This document shows positions 1 through 8,532 of a DNA stretch of 31,727 bases, piece after piece. Numbering within the stretch: position 1 is the stretch's first letter; every line of letters starts with the position of its first letter. The stretch lies in the NCBI GenBank assembly GCA_023228665.1, contig JALOAR010000007.1:1-31727 (forward strand). Direction: 5' to 3'. The notes below the pieces were generated by a model that worked only from the letters and a program-made list of their open reading frames with translations, had not been told where the DNA came from and did not search any database. The translations under genes were made by a program, and so were the position numbers. The DNA is from Candidatus Colwelliibacteriota bacterium (GTDB lineage: Bacteria > Patescibacteriota > Minisyncoccia > UBA6257 > Colwellbacteraceae).

Positions 1-3
1 TCA

Positions 4-537
4 TTATTGTCCTCTAAAGAAAACTTCTCCCGACATTATAGCTTGATAAGAAGATGTATTCGCTCCTTGTGAAATAAATTCTAAGCTGCTTATTCTAGTA
101 AAATAACGACTCGACTCAAAAGCGCTTATAAAAGAAAGTACAGACTGGTAACTGCCCGCAACATTCATCATAAATTCTATTCTGCTAGGCGCTCCCGCTG
201 AACCAGCTATTTCGCTCCCAAAATTAAACGAAGGAGTTAATCCCCTGCTTCTCGCTAATTGACTCATCTCCTCCGAAAAAACAAATAATGATTCCCTTGA
301 AGGCAAAGCGTTTCTTAACTGGTTTACAAGCACCATAGCCTCCTGCGCGTCTTCTCTTAACGAGTTTAAACTGCTTATCGCTTGAGCCCTAATAGTAATT
401 GCCGCCCTTGCTTTTTCTATCGATTCCCCCACGGACTTCAAGTCGCTAAAAACATACGCTATCAATCCGCCCAAAACAACCAGCACTCCCGCCATAAGAC
501 CTAACTGAACTAAAAGCTTTTTTCTAAAATCTCTCAT
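4..537 (-). CDS. pilO: PilO-like type IV pilus assembly protein
   Basis: A 177-residue protein with a short basic N-terminus, one membrane segment at about residues 9-31, a helical (coiled-coil-like) stretch to about residue 75 and a small alpha/beta C-terminal domain. This is the plan of PilO, the inner-membrane alignment protein that works with PilN and PilM in type IV pilus assembly. The assignment rests on architecture and remembered family character, as PilO sequences are poorly conserved. The stop codon overlaps a following ATG as TAATG (ATG at positions 4 to 2), so another gene of the operon, probably translationally coupled, begins at the window edge. It diverges from dprA over a 42-base gap. 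PilN or an unrelated bitopic protein is possible. Confidence 0.6.
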   Translation of the reverse strand: MRDFRKKLLVQLGLMAGVLVVLGGLIAYVFSDLKSVGESIEKARAAITIRAQAISSLNSLREDAQEAMVLVNQLRNALPSRESLFVFSEEMSQLARSRGLTPSFNFGSEIAGSAGAPSRIEFMMNVAGSYQSVLSFISAFESSRYFTRISSLEFISQGANTSSYQAIMSGEVFFRGQ

Positions 538-566
538 TCTATCGTGAGATATATTGAATATACCTT

Positions 567-572
567 TATAAT
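567..572 (+). promoter_or_regulatory. -10 box of dprA, abutting the start codon
   Basis: A perfect TATAAT lies 7 bases before the dprA ATG, which puts the expected transcription start at or next to the initiation codon. No convincing -35 hexamer and no Shine-Dalgarno sequence are visible. Confidence 0.5.
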
Positions 573-579
573 AACATGA

Positions 580-1425
580 ATGACTAGCGTTCCAACTATA
601 CTATCAGAAATATCAAACCCTCCTAAAAACATTTTTATAAAAGGATCTTCCATCGAAGATAATTTTTGGGGAATAGCCATAGTTGGAACTAGAAAAGCAA
701 GTTCTTTCGGCTTATCTCTCGCAAAAAAAATAGCTAAAGATATTGCTAAAGAAGGCATTCCTATTATAAGCGGTTTAGCCTTGGGAATAGATTCAGCCGC
801 CCATAAAGGCTGTCTTGAAGCAGAAGGGCGAACAATCGCTGTCCTTGCCGGAGGAATCGAAAAAATATATCCTTCTTCAAATATTAGCTTATCAAATGAA
901 ATAATAAGCTCTGGAGGCTCTTTAATTTCTGAATATAAAGATATCAAATCATACCCGCCCCTGTTTCTTCAAAGAAATAGAATTGTAAGCGGTTTATCAA
1001 AAGGCGTCGTAGTAATAGAAGCTCCTTTTAAATCAGGTGCCGTATCAACTGCCAATTGGGCAGCCGAACAAGGAAGAGACGTTTTTGTTGTTCCGGGACC
1101 GGTTGGTCACCCGAATTATGAAGGATCCCATAAACTCATACGTGATGGTGCTAGGCTAGTGACATCATCTAAAGACATACTCGCCGATCTTGGCATCGAA
1201 ATAAAAGCCGAAAAAAAACAGCCTTTACAGCTTGAAAAAAACCGCCTTTCAAGCGAAGCTGTAAAAATACTCGAATTTATAAAAGATTGCGGTTCTGCTG
1301 TCCCGGTTGACAAAATAATCTCTGCCACTAAACTTGAACCGCAAAAAGCGCTGGTTTCTATCACCAAACTTTGCATTAATGGATATATAATAGAAACAGC
1401 TTCTGGTTATTGCCTTAAAGGATAA
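580..1425 (+). CDS. dprA: DNA processing protein DprA (Smf family)
   Basis: 281 residues. DprA binds incoming single-stranded DNA in natural transformation and loads RecA on it. The Rossmann-like core (about residues 25-205) shows the family landmarks: IAIVGTRKAS, ISGLALGIDSAAHKGCL, VLAGGIEKIYP, FLQRNRIVSGLS and ANWAAEQGRDVFVVPGP. About 60 C-terminal residues look like the small winged-helix domain found in many DprA proteins. The ATG at 580 was chosen because the homology starts soon after it and a TATAAT box lies just upstream; an ATG at 576 is out of frame. The topA start codon follows 5 bases after the stop, and dprA-topA is a widespread gene pair. With the pilus gene next door it fits DNA uptake, although other competence genes are not visible here. 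Confidence 0.95.
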   Translation: MTSVPTILSEISNPPKNIFIKGSSIEDNFWGIAIVGTRKASSFGLSLAKKIAKDIAKEGIPIISGLALGIDSAAHKGCLEAEGRTIAVLAGGIEKIYPSSNISLSNEIISSGGSLISEYKDIKSYPPLFLQRNRIVSGLSKGVVVIEAPFKSGAVSTANWAAEQGRDVFVVPGPVGHPNYEGSHKLIRDGARLVTSSKDILADLGIEIKAEKKQPLQLEKNRLSSEAVKILEFIKDCGSAVPVDKIISATKLEPQKALVSITKLCINGYIIETASGYCLKG

Positions 1426-1430
1426 ACAAT

Positions 1431-3467
1431 ATGCCCACAGCTAAAAAGAAAACTGAAAAAAATAATATCGGAGACAAAACACTTGTTATAGTCGAATCTC
1501 CCACTAAAGCCCGCACTATCAGCGGTTTTATTGGTAAAAAATTCAAAATAGAGTCGTCTTACGGCCATGTTAGAGATTTGCCAAAATCAAAACTCGGCAT
1601 AGAAATTGAAGAAAATTTTGAGCCAAAATACGTCATACCGACCAAAAATAGAAAAAGAGTTAACGAGCTTAAAAAGCAAGCTGCATCAGCGCCTAAAGTA
1701 ATTCTTGCCACTGACGAGGACCGAGAAGGAGAAGCTATTGCTTGGCATCTTATAGAAGCTCTCGACCTCGGCAAAAAAGATTATGAGCGTATAGCTTTTC
1801 ACGAAATAACTCCCGAAGCAATCGAAAAAGCGCTTGAATCTCCCAGAAAAATGTCTATGGAACTCGTAGATGCCCAACAGGCAAGAAGAGTTCTCGACAG
1901 GCTCGTCGGCTACAAGCTATCCCCCTTCCTTTGGAAAAAAATTATGAGTCATCTCTCCGCAGGAAGAGTGCAATCTGTCGCCGTCCGGTTAATAGTCGAA
2001 AGGGAAAACGAGATAAGAAAATTTATTCCCGAAAAATATTTCACTATTAAGAGCTTGCTTCGCTCCGACAAAGGAAATGAATTCGAAGCTTTATTATTGA
2101 AAATAAACGGAAAGTCTTTGCCTAAGCCAGGTATCAAAGACGAAGCCGAAGCGGAAAAAATAGTTTCTGATATTAAGGATGCCGCGTGTAAAATATCTTT
2201 AGTTAAAGAAAGAGAGGTTAAAAAAACTCCCAATCCGCCATTTACTACAAGCACTCTCCAGCAAGAATGTTCAAAAAGGCTGCACTTGTCCGCAAAAGCC
2301 ACGATGGTAATAGCCCAGCATCTCTACGAAGAAGGCCACATCACCTATATGAGAACCGATTCTCTTAATTTATCTTCTTCTTCTACTGAAGCTGCAAAAA
2401 AATGGCTAAACGAAAAGCTTGGCAATAAATATTCATCAGCAGCTCCGCGCATATGGAAAACAAAATCTAAATCAGCCCAAGAAGCGCACGAAGCTATAAG
2501 GCCCACAAACCCGTCCCTTGAACCTGATAATCTTCAAGGAGATAATCGAAGCAAAAAAGTATATGAAATTATCTGGAGAAGGTTTATGTCATCTCAAATG
2601 CCTGATGCGATATTTTCCGCAAAAAGAATAGTCGCTACGGCAACCAAGGATAATAAAGCTTATGATTTATCCGCCTCTGGAAACACTCTTAAATTCGACG
2701 GCTATCTTAATATATGGCCTTCTAAATTCGAAGAAAAAATATTGCCTGAATTAAATGAAGGAGAAAATCTTGATATTTTATCAGCAGAAAAAGAAGATCA
2801 TAAAACAGAGCCCCCTCCGAGATATAACGAAGCCAGCCTCATTAAAACACTTGAAGAATTCGGCATAGGGAGGCCTTCCACTTATGCCCCGATAATATCA
2901 GTCATCCAAACTAGAAACTATGTTGAAAAAGATGAAAAAAGAAGGTTTATCCCTACAGAGATAGGAGAAAAAGTAAACGAAATACTGACAAAGCATTTTC
3001 CCCAAATAGTTGATATCAGCTTTACTGCTGAAATGGAAAATAAATTCGATAAGATAGCTTCTGGAAAAGAAAACTGGAAAAAAGTAATTGCTGAATTTTA
3101 CGGTCCGTTTGAAAAAAACCTAGAAAAAAAGTATGAAGAAGTTGAAAAGGAAAATATGGATGAAGAGACCGATGAAGTTTGTGAAAAATGCGGAAAACCT
3201 ATGGTAATAAAACATGGAAGATTTGGGAGATTTCTTGCTTGCACTGGATACCCGGAATGTAAAAATACAAAGAAAATAGCTCCAACGGCTCTAAAGGATA
3301 AATCAGGAAAAGAAATCGCTTGCCCCAAATGCAAAGAAGGAAAAGTTATTCCAAAGAAAACGCGAAAAGGCAGATTATTTTACGGTTGTAGCCGATACCC
3401 GGATTGCGATTTTGCTACTTGGAAAAAAACAGACCTAATAGAAGAGGAAACAGAAAACACGGAATAA
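1431..3467 (+). CDS. topA: DNA topoisomerase I (type IA)
   Basis: 678 residues. It relaxes negative supercoils by cutting and rejoining one strand. The TOPRIM domain is at the N-terminus, with Glu22 in VIVESPTKA and the DxD pair Asp95/Asp97 in ATDEDREGEA. The catalytic tyrosine is Tyr306 in HITYMRTDS. GIGRPSTYAPII lies further on, and the C-terminus carries two four-cysteine zinc ribbons (CEKCGKP...CTGYPEC and CPKCKEG...CSRYPDC). E. coli TopA is about 865 residues; the shorter length here reflects fewer C-terminal DNA-binding repeats. AAAGGA about 9 bases before the ATG, inside the end of dprA, can serve as ribosome binding site. A terminator starts within the stop region. Confidence 0.98.
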   Translation: MPTAKKKTEKNNIGDKTLVIVESPTKARTISGFIGKKFKIESSYGHVRDLPKSKLGIEIEENFEPKYVIPTKNRKRVNELKKQAASAPKVILATDEDREGEAIAWHLIEALDLGKKDYERIAFHEITPEAIEKALESPRKMSMELVDAQQARRVLDRLVGYKLSPFLWKKIMSHLSAGRVQSVAVRLIVERENEIRKFIPEKYFTIKSLLRSDKGNEFEALLLKINGKSLPKPGIKDEAEAEKIVSDIKDAACKISLVKEREVKKTPNPPFTTSTLQQECSKRLHLSAKATMVIAQHLYEEGHITYMRTDSLNLSSSSTEAAKKWLNEKLGNKYSSAAPRIWKTKSKSAQEAHEAIRPTNPSLEPDNLQGDNRSKKVYEIIWRRFMSSQMPDAIFSAKRIVATATKDNKAYDLSASGNTLKFDGYLNIWPSKFEEKILPELNEGENLDILSAEKEDHKTEPPPRYNEASLIKTLEEFGIGRPSTYAPIISVIQTRNYVEKDEKRRFIPTEIGEKVNEILTKHFPQIVDISFTAEMENKFDKIASGKENWKKVIAEFYGPFEKNLEKKYEEVEKENMDEETDEVCEKCGKPMVIKHGRFGRFLACTGYPECKNTKKIAPTALKDKSGKEIACPKCKEGKVIPKKTRKGRLFYGCSRYPDCDFATWKKTDLIEEETENTE

Positions 3468-3481
3468 AAACCGTGTTTTTT
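3454..3481 (+). terminator. Intrinsic terminator of dprA-topA
   Basis: AAAACACGG pairs with CCGTGTTTT and is followed by a T-rich tract. The topA stop codon lies in the loop. Confidence 0.8.
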
Positions 3482-3534
3482 ATTTTTTATCCCGATTTTT
3501 TAAAAATAATCCACACCACCTTAACTTATATTAT

Positions 3535-3543
3535 TGCTATAAT
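3535..3543 (+). promoter_or_regulatory. Extended -10 promoter of the secreted repeat gene
   Basis: TGcTATAAT is a perfect extended -10 element. Transcription would start near 3550, leaving a leader of about 20 bases before the ATG at 3571. No -35 box is obvious, as expected for extended -10 promoters. Confidence 0.55.
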
Positions 3544-3570
3544 TAAACTGTCGCATAAAAACAAAAACAT

Positions 3571-4140
3571 ATGAATATAAAAAAGTTTTCCATAGTAGCA
3601 GGAATACTGATCATTATCTTGATTTCTGGATACATTGCCTATACCAACCTCTATACCCCGCAAACGACAGAGCAACCGGAACAAGGCCAGCCAGAAGAGG
3701 AATCATCAAGCCAGCAAGCGCTTAACACTGAAGGAGAGCCTGTAGATGAAACGCAAGTACCTCTTGAAGAACTTGATTTAACCACTGTAGAAATACCGGA
3801 ACAATCTGACGCCAATATCAGAGTATTCCAACATTCCGAGCTTGGAGCCATACTTGTAAATATAAACGGTATGACTCTATATACTTTTGATAATGATGGA
3901 AATATGCAGAGCAATTGTTATGACGCCTGCGCAGAATCTTGGCCTCCGGAGTTATTCAACGGCAGCTCCCTTTCAATCGGTTCCTATATAGCCAAAGGAA
4001 CAGTTGATGTCTTCGCCAGAAACGACGGAAGCGAACAAATAACATACAAAGGAATGCCTCTTTATACTTGGGCAAATGACCAAGCACCCGGAGATGCCGG
4101 AGGCGAATCAGTCAGCGGTTGGAATATAGCAAGGCCCTAG
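3571..4140 (+). CDS. Membrane-anchored secreted repeat protein (Lipoprotein_15 / COG4315-like)
   Basis: 189 residues with one uncleaved-looking membrane segment at about residues 7-27. A Glu/Gln/Ser-rich linker of some 50 residues follows, then a tandem of two short repeats. The first contains MTLYTFDNDG, a Cys pair (NCYDACAESWPP) and WPP; the second contains ITYKGMPLYTWANDQAPGD. Paired G-x-x-LYTF / LYxWxxDxxPGD units are the hallmark of the 'secreted repeat of unknown function' family, found in many surface lipoproteins. There is no lipobox cysteine, so anchoring is probably by the transmembrane helix. The biochemical role of the family is unknown. It has its own extended -10 promoter and its own terminator, so it is transcribed alone. 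Confidence 0.8.
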   Translation: MNIKKFSIVAGILIIILISGYIAYTNLYTPQTTEQPEQGQPEEESSSQQALNTEGEPVDETQVPLEELDLTTVEIPEQSDANIRVFQHSELGAILVNINGMTLYTFDNDGNMQSNCYDACAESWPPELFNGSSLSIGSYIAKGTVDVFARNDGSEQITYKGMPLYTWANDQAPGDAGGESVSGWNIARP

Positions 4141-4157
4141 CCTTTAACCCGCACAAC

Positions 4158-4185
4158 AAAAAACTCCGCTACAGCGGAGTTTTTT
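4158..4185. terminator. Intrinsic terminator after the secreted repeat gene
   Basis: ACTCCGC-tac-AGCGGAGT type hairpin with a TACA loop, flanked by A6 and T6 runs. It is symmetrical and could work on both strands. Confidence 0.85.
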
Positions 4186-4232
4186 ATATTTTAATCATCC
4201 CTTTTTAAACTAAAACAAAACAAAACCTTATT

Positions 4233-4262
4233 ATTGTCAAAGACAATTATTTATCATACGAT
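4233..4262 (+). promoter_or_regulatory. Promoter and candidate operator of rel
   Basis: TTGTCA (4234-4239), a 17-base spacer and TACGAT (4257-4262) form a promoter whose -10 box ends 5 bases before the rel ATG. The -35 box is embedded in an inverted repeat, ATTGTC-aaa-GACAAT (4233-4247), which could be a protein-binding site. The -10 box matches consensus only moderately. Confidence 0.4.
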
Positions 4263-4267
4263 AAGCT

Positions 4268-5962
4268 ATGAGTGTTAAAGATATAGCAAAAAAAGAGCCC
4301 GAAAGCCTCATAGGAAAAGCTTATATCTTTGCCGAAAAGGCGCATAACGGACAGAAAAGGGCATCAGGAGAGCCTTATTTAAACCATTCGGTCTGTACCG
4401 CTGATTTTCTACTCGAATGGAAACTAGACGACGAAACAGTTGCCGCCGGTCTTTTGCACGATGTTGCTGAAGATACTTCGATAACCCTTAATGAAATAGA
4501 AAAAGAATTCGGGAAAAACGTATCTTTTCTCATTGCGGGAATAACTAAGCTGGGAAAAATAAAATATCGCGGTACCGAAAGGCAGATAGGAAGCATCAAA
4601 AAATTAATCTTGGCATCCAGCGAAGATATTAGGGTTCTGCTTATAAAGCTCGCTGACAGATATCACAATATGCAAACCCTTAGATTTTTGCCAAAAAATA
4701 AGCAAAAAAGAATTGCTCTTGAGACTTATGAAATTTATGCTCCTCTCGCCTACCGCCTAGGTATGCAAAACTTGAGTGGAGAATTAGAAGACCTTGCCTT
4801 TCCTTATATCAATCCCGAAGCTTATAAGTGGTTGCAAGAAAATATTAAAGTAAAATATGAAGATCGGGAAAAATATCTCGCCAAAATAAAACCTATCGTC
4901 GCCAAAGCCCTTGCTGAAACTGGCATCCGACCGCAAAAAATAAGCTTTCGTGCTAAAAGATATTCCAGTCTTTACAAAAAACTTTTGCGTTATGATATGG
5001 ATATTGAAAAAATATACGATCTCGTTGCTTTCAGAATTATCGTTTCATCAGTCGAGGATTGTTATGCTACGCTAGGCGTCATCCATAAGCTCTGGCCTCC
5101 CTTCCCTGGAAGAATTAAAGATTATATAGCTATGCCTAAGCCTAATGGCTATAAAAGCCTTCATACCGTGGTTATAGCTGTAAATAAACAAATAGTGGAA
5201 TTCCAAATAAGAACTGCCCAGATGCACGAAGAAGCGGAAAATGGCATTGCTGCCCACTGGGCATATGAAGAAAAAAAAGGAGGCAAGAGCTACGCGCAAA
5301 GAAGAACTTCCGTTGCGGACAAAAAAGAAGTGAAGTGGGTCCAGCAATTGCGCACATGGCAAAAAGAACAAGAAAATTCCGAAGAATTTCTTGAATCGAT
5401 GAAAATCGATTTCTTTAAAGATCGCATATTTGCTATCACGCCAAAAGGAGAAGTTATCGATCTTCCAGCAGGATCAACTCCTGTAGATTTTGCCTACCGC
5501 ATTCATTCTGATATAGGCAACCAATGCATAGGAGCAAAAGTAAACGGACAGATAGTACCCTTGGCGCATAAGCTTATTTCTGGAGACATCGTTGAAATAA
5601 ATACCCAAAAAGGAAAAAAACCGTCATCTTCTTGGCTGGAATTTGTCCGCACCGAATTGGCAAAACATCATATAAAAAAAGAATTGAGCCAAAAAAAAGG
5701 AATGGCGTTTCCCGTTAAATCAAAAAAAACAGAATTTAGGGTATTGGCGAAAAATCGCATAGGAATAATAAAAGACATATCTATTATCATATCAAGATCC
5801 CATATAGGCATAACAAGCATAAATTCCTCTTCCGAAACGCACGGCGGTTTTCATGTTGTTAAGATTATTTGTGATATAAACGATCCCAAAAAAGTTCAGA
5901 AAATAGCTCTCAAGCTTAAAAATATTGAAGAAGTTAAAGAAGTTGAATACAAGTTCATATAA
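4268..5962 (+). CDS. rel: Bifunctional (p)ppGpp synthetase/hydrolase (RelA/SpoT family)
   Basis: 564 residues. It makes and degrades the alarmone (p)ppGpp in the stringent response. The HD hydrolase domain is at about residues 15-170, with His40, His64-Asp65 in LLHDVAED and Asp130 in KLADRYHNM. The synthetase domain is at about 200-335, with GRIKDYIAMPKPNGYKSLHT (an RxKD motif, typical of bifunctional Rel) and Glu311 in EFQIRT. TGS follows at about 385-450 and a C-terminal ACT domain at about 488-564. Usual Rel proteins are about 730 residues; the helical and zinc-finger-like region between TGS and ACT is nearly absent, so ribosome sensing may differ. Both active sites look intact. It is monocistronic with its own promoter and terminator. 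Confidence 0.95.
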   Translation: MSVKDIAKKEPESLIGKAYIFAEKAHNGQKRASGEPYLNHSVCTADFLLEWKLDDETVAAGLLHDVAEDTSITLNEIEKEFGKNVSFLIAGITKLGKIKYRGTERQIGSIKKLILASSEDIRVLLIKLADRYHNMQTLRFLPKNKQKRIALETYEIYAPLAYRLGMQNLSGELEDLAFPYINPEAYKWLQENIKVKYEDREKYLAKIKPIVAKALAETGIRPQKISFRAKRYSSLYKKLLRYDMDIEKIYDLVAFRIIVSSVEDCYATLGVIHKLWPPFPGRIKDYIAMPKPNGYKSLHTVVIAVNKQIVEFQIRTAQMHEEAENGIAAHWAYEEKKGGKSYAQRRTSVADKKEVKWVQQLRTWQKEQENSEEFLESMKIDFFKDRIFAITPKGEVIDLPAGSTPVDFAYRIHSDIGNQCIGAKVNGQIVPLAHKLISGDIVEINTQKGKKPSSSWLEFVRTELAKHHIKKELSQKKGMAFPVKSKKTEFRVLAKNRIGIIKDISIIISRSHIGITSINSSSETHGGFHVVKIICDINDPKKVQKIALKLKNIEEVKEVEYKFI

Positions 5963-5993
5963 AAAACCGCCGCTTTCAAAACGGCGGTTTTTT
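5961..5993. terminator. Bidirectional terminator between rel and parB
   Basis: A6-CCGCCG, a 9-base loop, then CGGCGG-T6. It lies between two converging genes and has A/T tracts on both sides, so it should serve both. Confidence 0.9.
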
Positions 5994-6043
5994 AAAAATT
6001 AACTAATTGATAATTATAAATTAATTTATATCCCTTTTGATAT

Positions 6044-7456
6044 TTAACTGTATTCCCCTCCTGCCATTCTGCTTATTATGGCGTTAAGCTCCTCCGGAGA
6101 ATAATAATTTATCGTTATTTTTCCGCCATCTCCTTCATCATTTATTTTTACCTTTGTTCCTAGAACCTCCTCTAATCTGGACTGCAAAGACATCAGTTCT
6201 GGATTAATGCGTCCGGATTGGCTATCTTCACCAGCTGTTTTTTTCTCTCTTCTTATTTTTGCTTTAAGCTCTCTTACAGAAGGCTTATTTCTTAATATCG
6301 ATTGAAAAAATTCTTTTTGTCGCGATATGTCTCCTATCTGCAAAAGCAGCCTTGCATGACTTTCATTTATTTTTCCCTCCTCTAATGCCTGCTGTATTTC
6401 CGAAGGAAGATTCAAAAGCCTTAACGTATTAGCTATAGTTTCTCTGCTTTTTCCCATACGTATCGCTATCTCTCGCTGGGTAAGCCCAAAATCATCCTGT
6501 AACCTCGCGTATGATCTTGCCGCTTCTAAAGGATTAAGATTTTCTCTTTGGATATTTTCAATTATTGCAAGCTCCAGCCTTTCTCTATCCATTCCCACTT
6601 TTTTTATAATAGCCGGAACCGTTCTTAAGCCCGCTTTTTTTGCCGCCATAAGCCTCCTCTCCCCCGCTATCAGCTGATAAGTCACTTCTGTTCCATTATC
6701 AGTTTCTTTAAGCATTTTTGTAACCACAAGAGGCTGTATTATGCCAAACTCTCTTATAGAATTCGCTAATTCATTTAAAGAATCTTCGTCAAAATGCCTT
6801 CTTGGCTGGTGTGGATTAGGAAATATTTTTTCTGCCTCTATTTGAAAAACAGAGTCTTGCTTCCTCGAATAATCCATCTCTTCGCCGGCCCACAGCCTCT
6901 CGTCAACACTCGAAGCTTTCTCAAAACTCTTTGTATCCTCGGCAGGCAAAACTCTTGGTTGAGAAAAAGCTTCTTGCTGTTGATTAGATAAATAACTCGG
7001 TCTGTTTGCTTCCGAATTATTTTCTTCTTGCCTTATTTTTTGCGCATTCTCGTTAACGTTATAAATTTTATTCTCTGCAGGCGCATCAAAACCGCCGGCA
7101 GGGTAAGCAGGCTCGCTATCAGGTTTTTCATGCTGTAAGCAAACGGGGCTTTGCGGCTGTTGAGGTTCATAAGAATCTTGAGCTTGAGAATAAGCCTGCC
7201 CTGCCTGTCCTGCTAAAGGTTTTGCTTCTGAAGAAGAAGATTGTTCCGCAATAATCAAAGGGCTCTCTGCAGGCGATTGTTCCTGATATTGCCTTTCAGG
7301 AATAAATTTTTGTTCCCGTAATTCATACGGAACAGCGCTTGGAGAAACAGCGCTATTTTCTTGCTGTTGGTTAAAAGAAGAATTCGTCGAATCGCTGTTT
7401 TCCGGCTTCTTATAACCTCCTGAAGGTATTAAAGATTCTAATCCTTTTCCTAACAT
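6044..7456 (-). CDS. parB: ParB chromosome partition protein with a long low-complexity insert
   Basis: 470 residues against about 280-300 for a usual ParB. ParB binds parS sites, spreads as a CTP-dependent clamp and stimulates ParA. Residues 2-10 (LGKGLESLI) match the short N-terminal ParA-activating motif. Residues about 14-200 are Gln/Ser/Glu/Pro-rich and look disordered. The conserved part starts near residue 203: PNPHQPRRHF, the GERR box at 265-268, ENIQRENLNPLEEA-like at 300-312, the helix-turn-helix region with LTQREIAIRMGKSRETIAN, and a C-terminal dimerisation segment ending at 470. The insert therefore separates the ParA-contact motif from the CTP/DNA-binding core. It lies 15 bases downstream of parA, as expected for a parAB operon. 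Confidence 0.95.
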   Translation of the reverse strand: MLGKGLESLIPSGGYKKPENSDSTNSSFNQQQENSAVSPSAVPYELREQKFIPERQYQEQSPAESPLIIAEQSSSSEAKPLAGQAGQAYSQAQDSYEPQQPQSPVCLQHEKPDSEPAYPAGGFDAPAENKIYNVNENAQKIRQEENNSEANRPSYLSNQQQEAFSQPRVLPAEDTKSFEKASSVDERLWAGEEMDYSRKQDSVFQIEAEKIFPNPHQPRRHFDEDSLNELANSIREFGIIQPLVVTKMLKETDNGTEVTYQLIAGERRLMAAKKAGLRTVPAIIKKVGMDRERLELAIIENIQRENLNPLEAARSYARLQDDFGLTQREIAIRMGKSRETIANTLRLLNLPSEIQQALEEGKINESHARLLLQIGDISRQKEFFQSILRNKPSVRELKAKIRREKKTAGEDSQSGRINPELMSLQSRLEEVLGTKVKINDEGDGGKITINYYSPEELNAIISRMAGGEYS

Positions 7457-7471
7457 TTTTTATATATATGA

Positions 7472-8308
7472 TTATGCGGCAAAATAGCCCTCTTCGCCAA
7501 ATGAATCAATGTCTTCTTTAATATTCTGCAAATTCGGCTCGGCTGGCAAAGAAACCTGCCTAAGCACTTCATTAGCCAAAGAACGATAAGCTCCGGCTCC
7601 CGCTGAATTTGGAGCATAAATCGATATTGGCTGATTAAAACTGGGAGCTTCCGCTAAATGGACCGATCTGGGTATTTCCGTCTCAAAAACAGGATACGGA
7701 AAATTAGCCCTTAAATTCTTTGCTACCTCTTGCGATAATTGCTCCCACCTATCAAACATCGTTATTACCGCTCCAGCAACTTTTAGCTCATGGCTCATGT
7801 TGCTTTTTATCATTTCAATAGTCTCAAGCAGCTGACTTAATCCCTCAAGACTGTAATACTCTGCTTGTACCGGTATTATTACCTCATTAGAGGCAAGTAA
7901 GCCGTTTATTGTTAAAAGGCTTAAGCTTGGAGGAAGATCAATAAACACGTAATCGTATGATGCTACAAGCCTGTCTAAAAACTTTTTTAAAAAAAACTCT
8001 CTCTCATCGACATTTACAAGCTCAACCATCGCACCCGATAAATGAGGCCCTGAAGGAATATAATGGTAGTTTTCTATTTGAGTAGGCCTGATAGTCTCTA
8101 AAGGTTCAACTTGCCCCACTATTCCATGATAAATAGTCCTATGGCCATCGCCAATATGCCCTAAAGCAGAGCTTGCGTTTGCTTGCGGATCAAAATCCAC
8201 CAAAAGAACCTTTTTGCCTATACTCGCAATAAAAGCCCCTAAATTAACAGTAGTAGTAGTCTTTCCGACTCCTCCTTTTTGATTGCACACAGCTATCACT
8301 CGCGCCAT
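7472..8308 (-). CDS. parA: ParA chromosome partition ATPase (Soj-like)
   Basis: 278 residues. A Walker-type ATPase that binds DNA non-specifically as an ATP dimer and moves ParB-parS complexes. The deviant Walker A KGGVGKTT is at residues 11-18 with its signature lysine, followed by LLVDFDPQANASSALG (A' motif) and DYVFIDLPPSLSLLT (Walker B). The length and the lack of a DNA-binding N-terminal domain match chromosomal Soj/ParA (type Ia-like without HTH). It forms an operon with parB. Chromosomal parAB usually lies near the replication origin, but no dnaA or origin is seen in this window. Confidence 0.96.
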   Translation of the reverse strand: MARVIAVCNQKGGVGKTTTTVNLGAFIASIGKKVLLVDFDPQANASSALGHIGDGHRTIYHGIVGQVEPLETIRPTQIENYHYIPSGPHLSGAMVELVNVDEREFFLKKFLDRLVASYDYVFIDLPPSLSLLTINGLLASNEVIIPVQAEYYSLEGLSQLLETIEMIKSNMSHELKVAGAVITMFDRWEQLSQEVAKNLRANFPYPVFETEIPRSVHLAEAPSFNQPISIYAPNSAGAGAYRSLANEVLRQVSLPAEPNLQNIKEDIDSFGEEGYFAA

Positions 8309-8356
8309 TTATATACTAATAATATACCAGCAAAGCCCTTTCTCAAAACGAAAATA

Positions 8357-8386
8357 TTGATTGGCAAGCTTAATTTAAGGTACACT
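8357..8386 (+). promoter_or_regulatory. Candidate promoter of tRNA-Leu
   Basis: TTGATT (8357-8362), an 18-base spacer and TACACT (8381-8386), with the mature tRNA beginning 37 bases downstream. An overlapping TTGGCA at 8361 is an alternative -35 box with short spacing. Confidence 0.35.
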
Positions 8387-8423
8387 GTTTTTGTCTTTAA
8401 ATAGCATAAAAACAAAATAGTAT

Positions 8424-8505
8424 GCCGCCGTGGCGGAACTGGTAGACGCGCACGACTCAAAATCGTGTGGGGAAACTCATGTCGGTTCAACTCCGACCGG
8501 CGGCA
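8424..8505 (+). tRNA. tRNA-Leu (anticodon CAA)
   Basis: 82 bases with a full cloverleaf. Acceptor stem GCCGCCG/CGGCGGC, anticodon stem CACGA/TCGTG with loop CTCAAAA (anticodon CAA at 8458-8460, reading UUG), a long variable arm (GTGGGGAAACTCAT) typical of leucine tRNAs, T-stem GTCGG/CCGAC with loop TTCAACT, and discriminator A73. The CCA end is not encoded. A terminator hairpin follows at once. Confidence 0.95.
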
Positions 8506-8506
8506 C

Positions 8507-8531
8507 AAAGCCACCTTTAAAGGTGGCTTTT
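8507..8531 (+). terminator. Terminator of tRNA-Leu
   Basis: A perfect 24-base palindrome with stem GCCACC/GGTGGC flanked by AAA and TTTT. It begins two bases after the tRNA. Confidence 0.8.
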
Positions 8532-8532
8532 C

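Noticed and set aside
534..947. Minus-strand open frame of 137 codons facing dprA
   Set aside because: It is antisense to the conserved dprA core and its translation is not protein-like.
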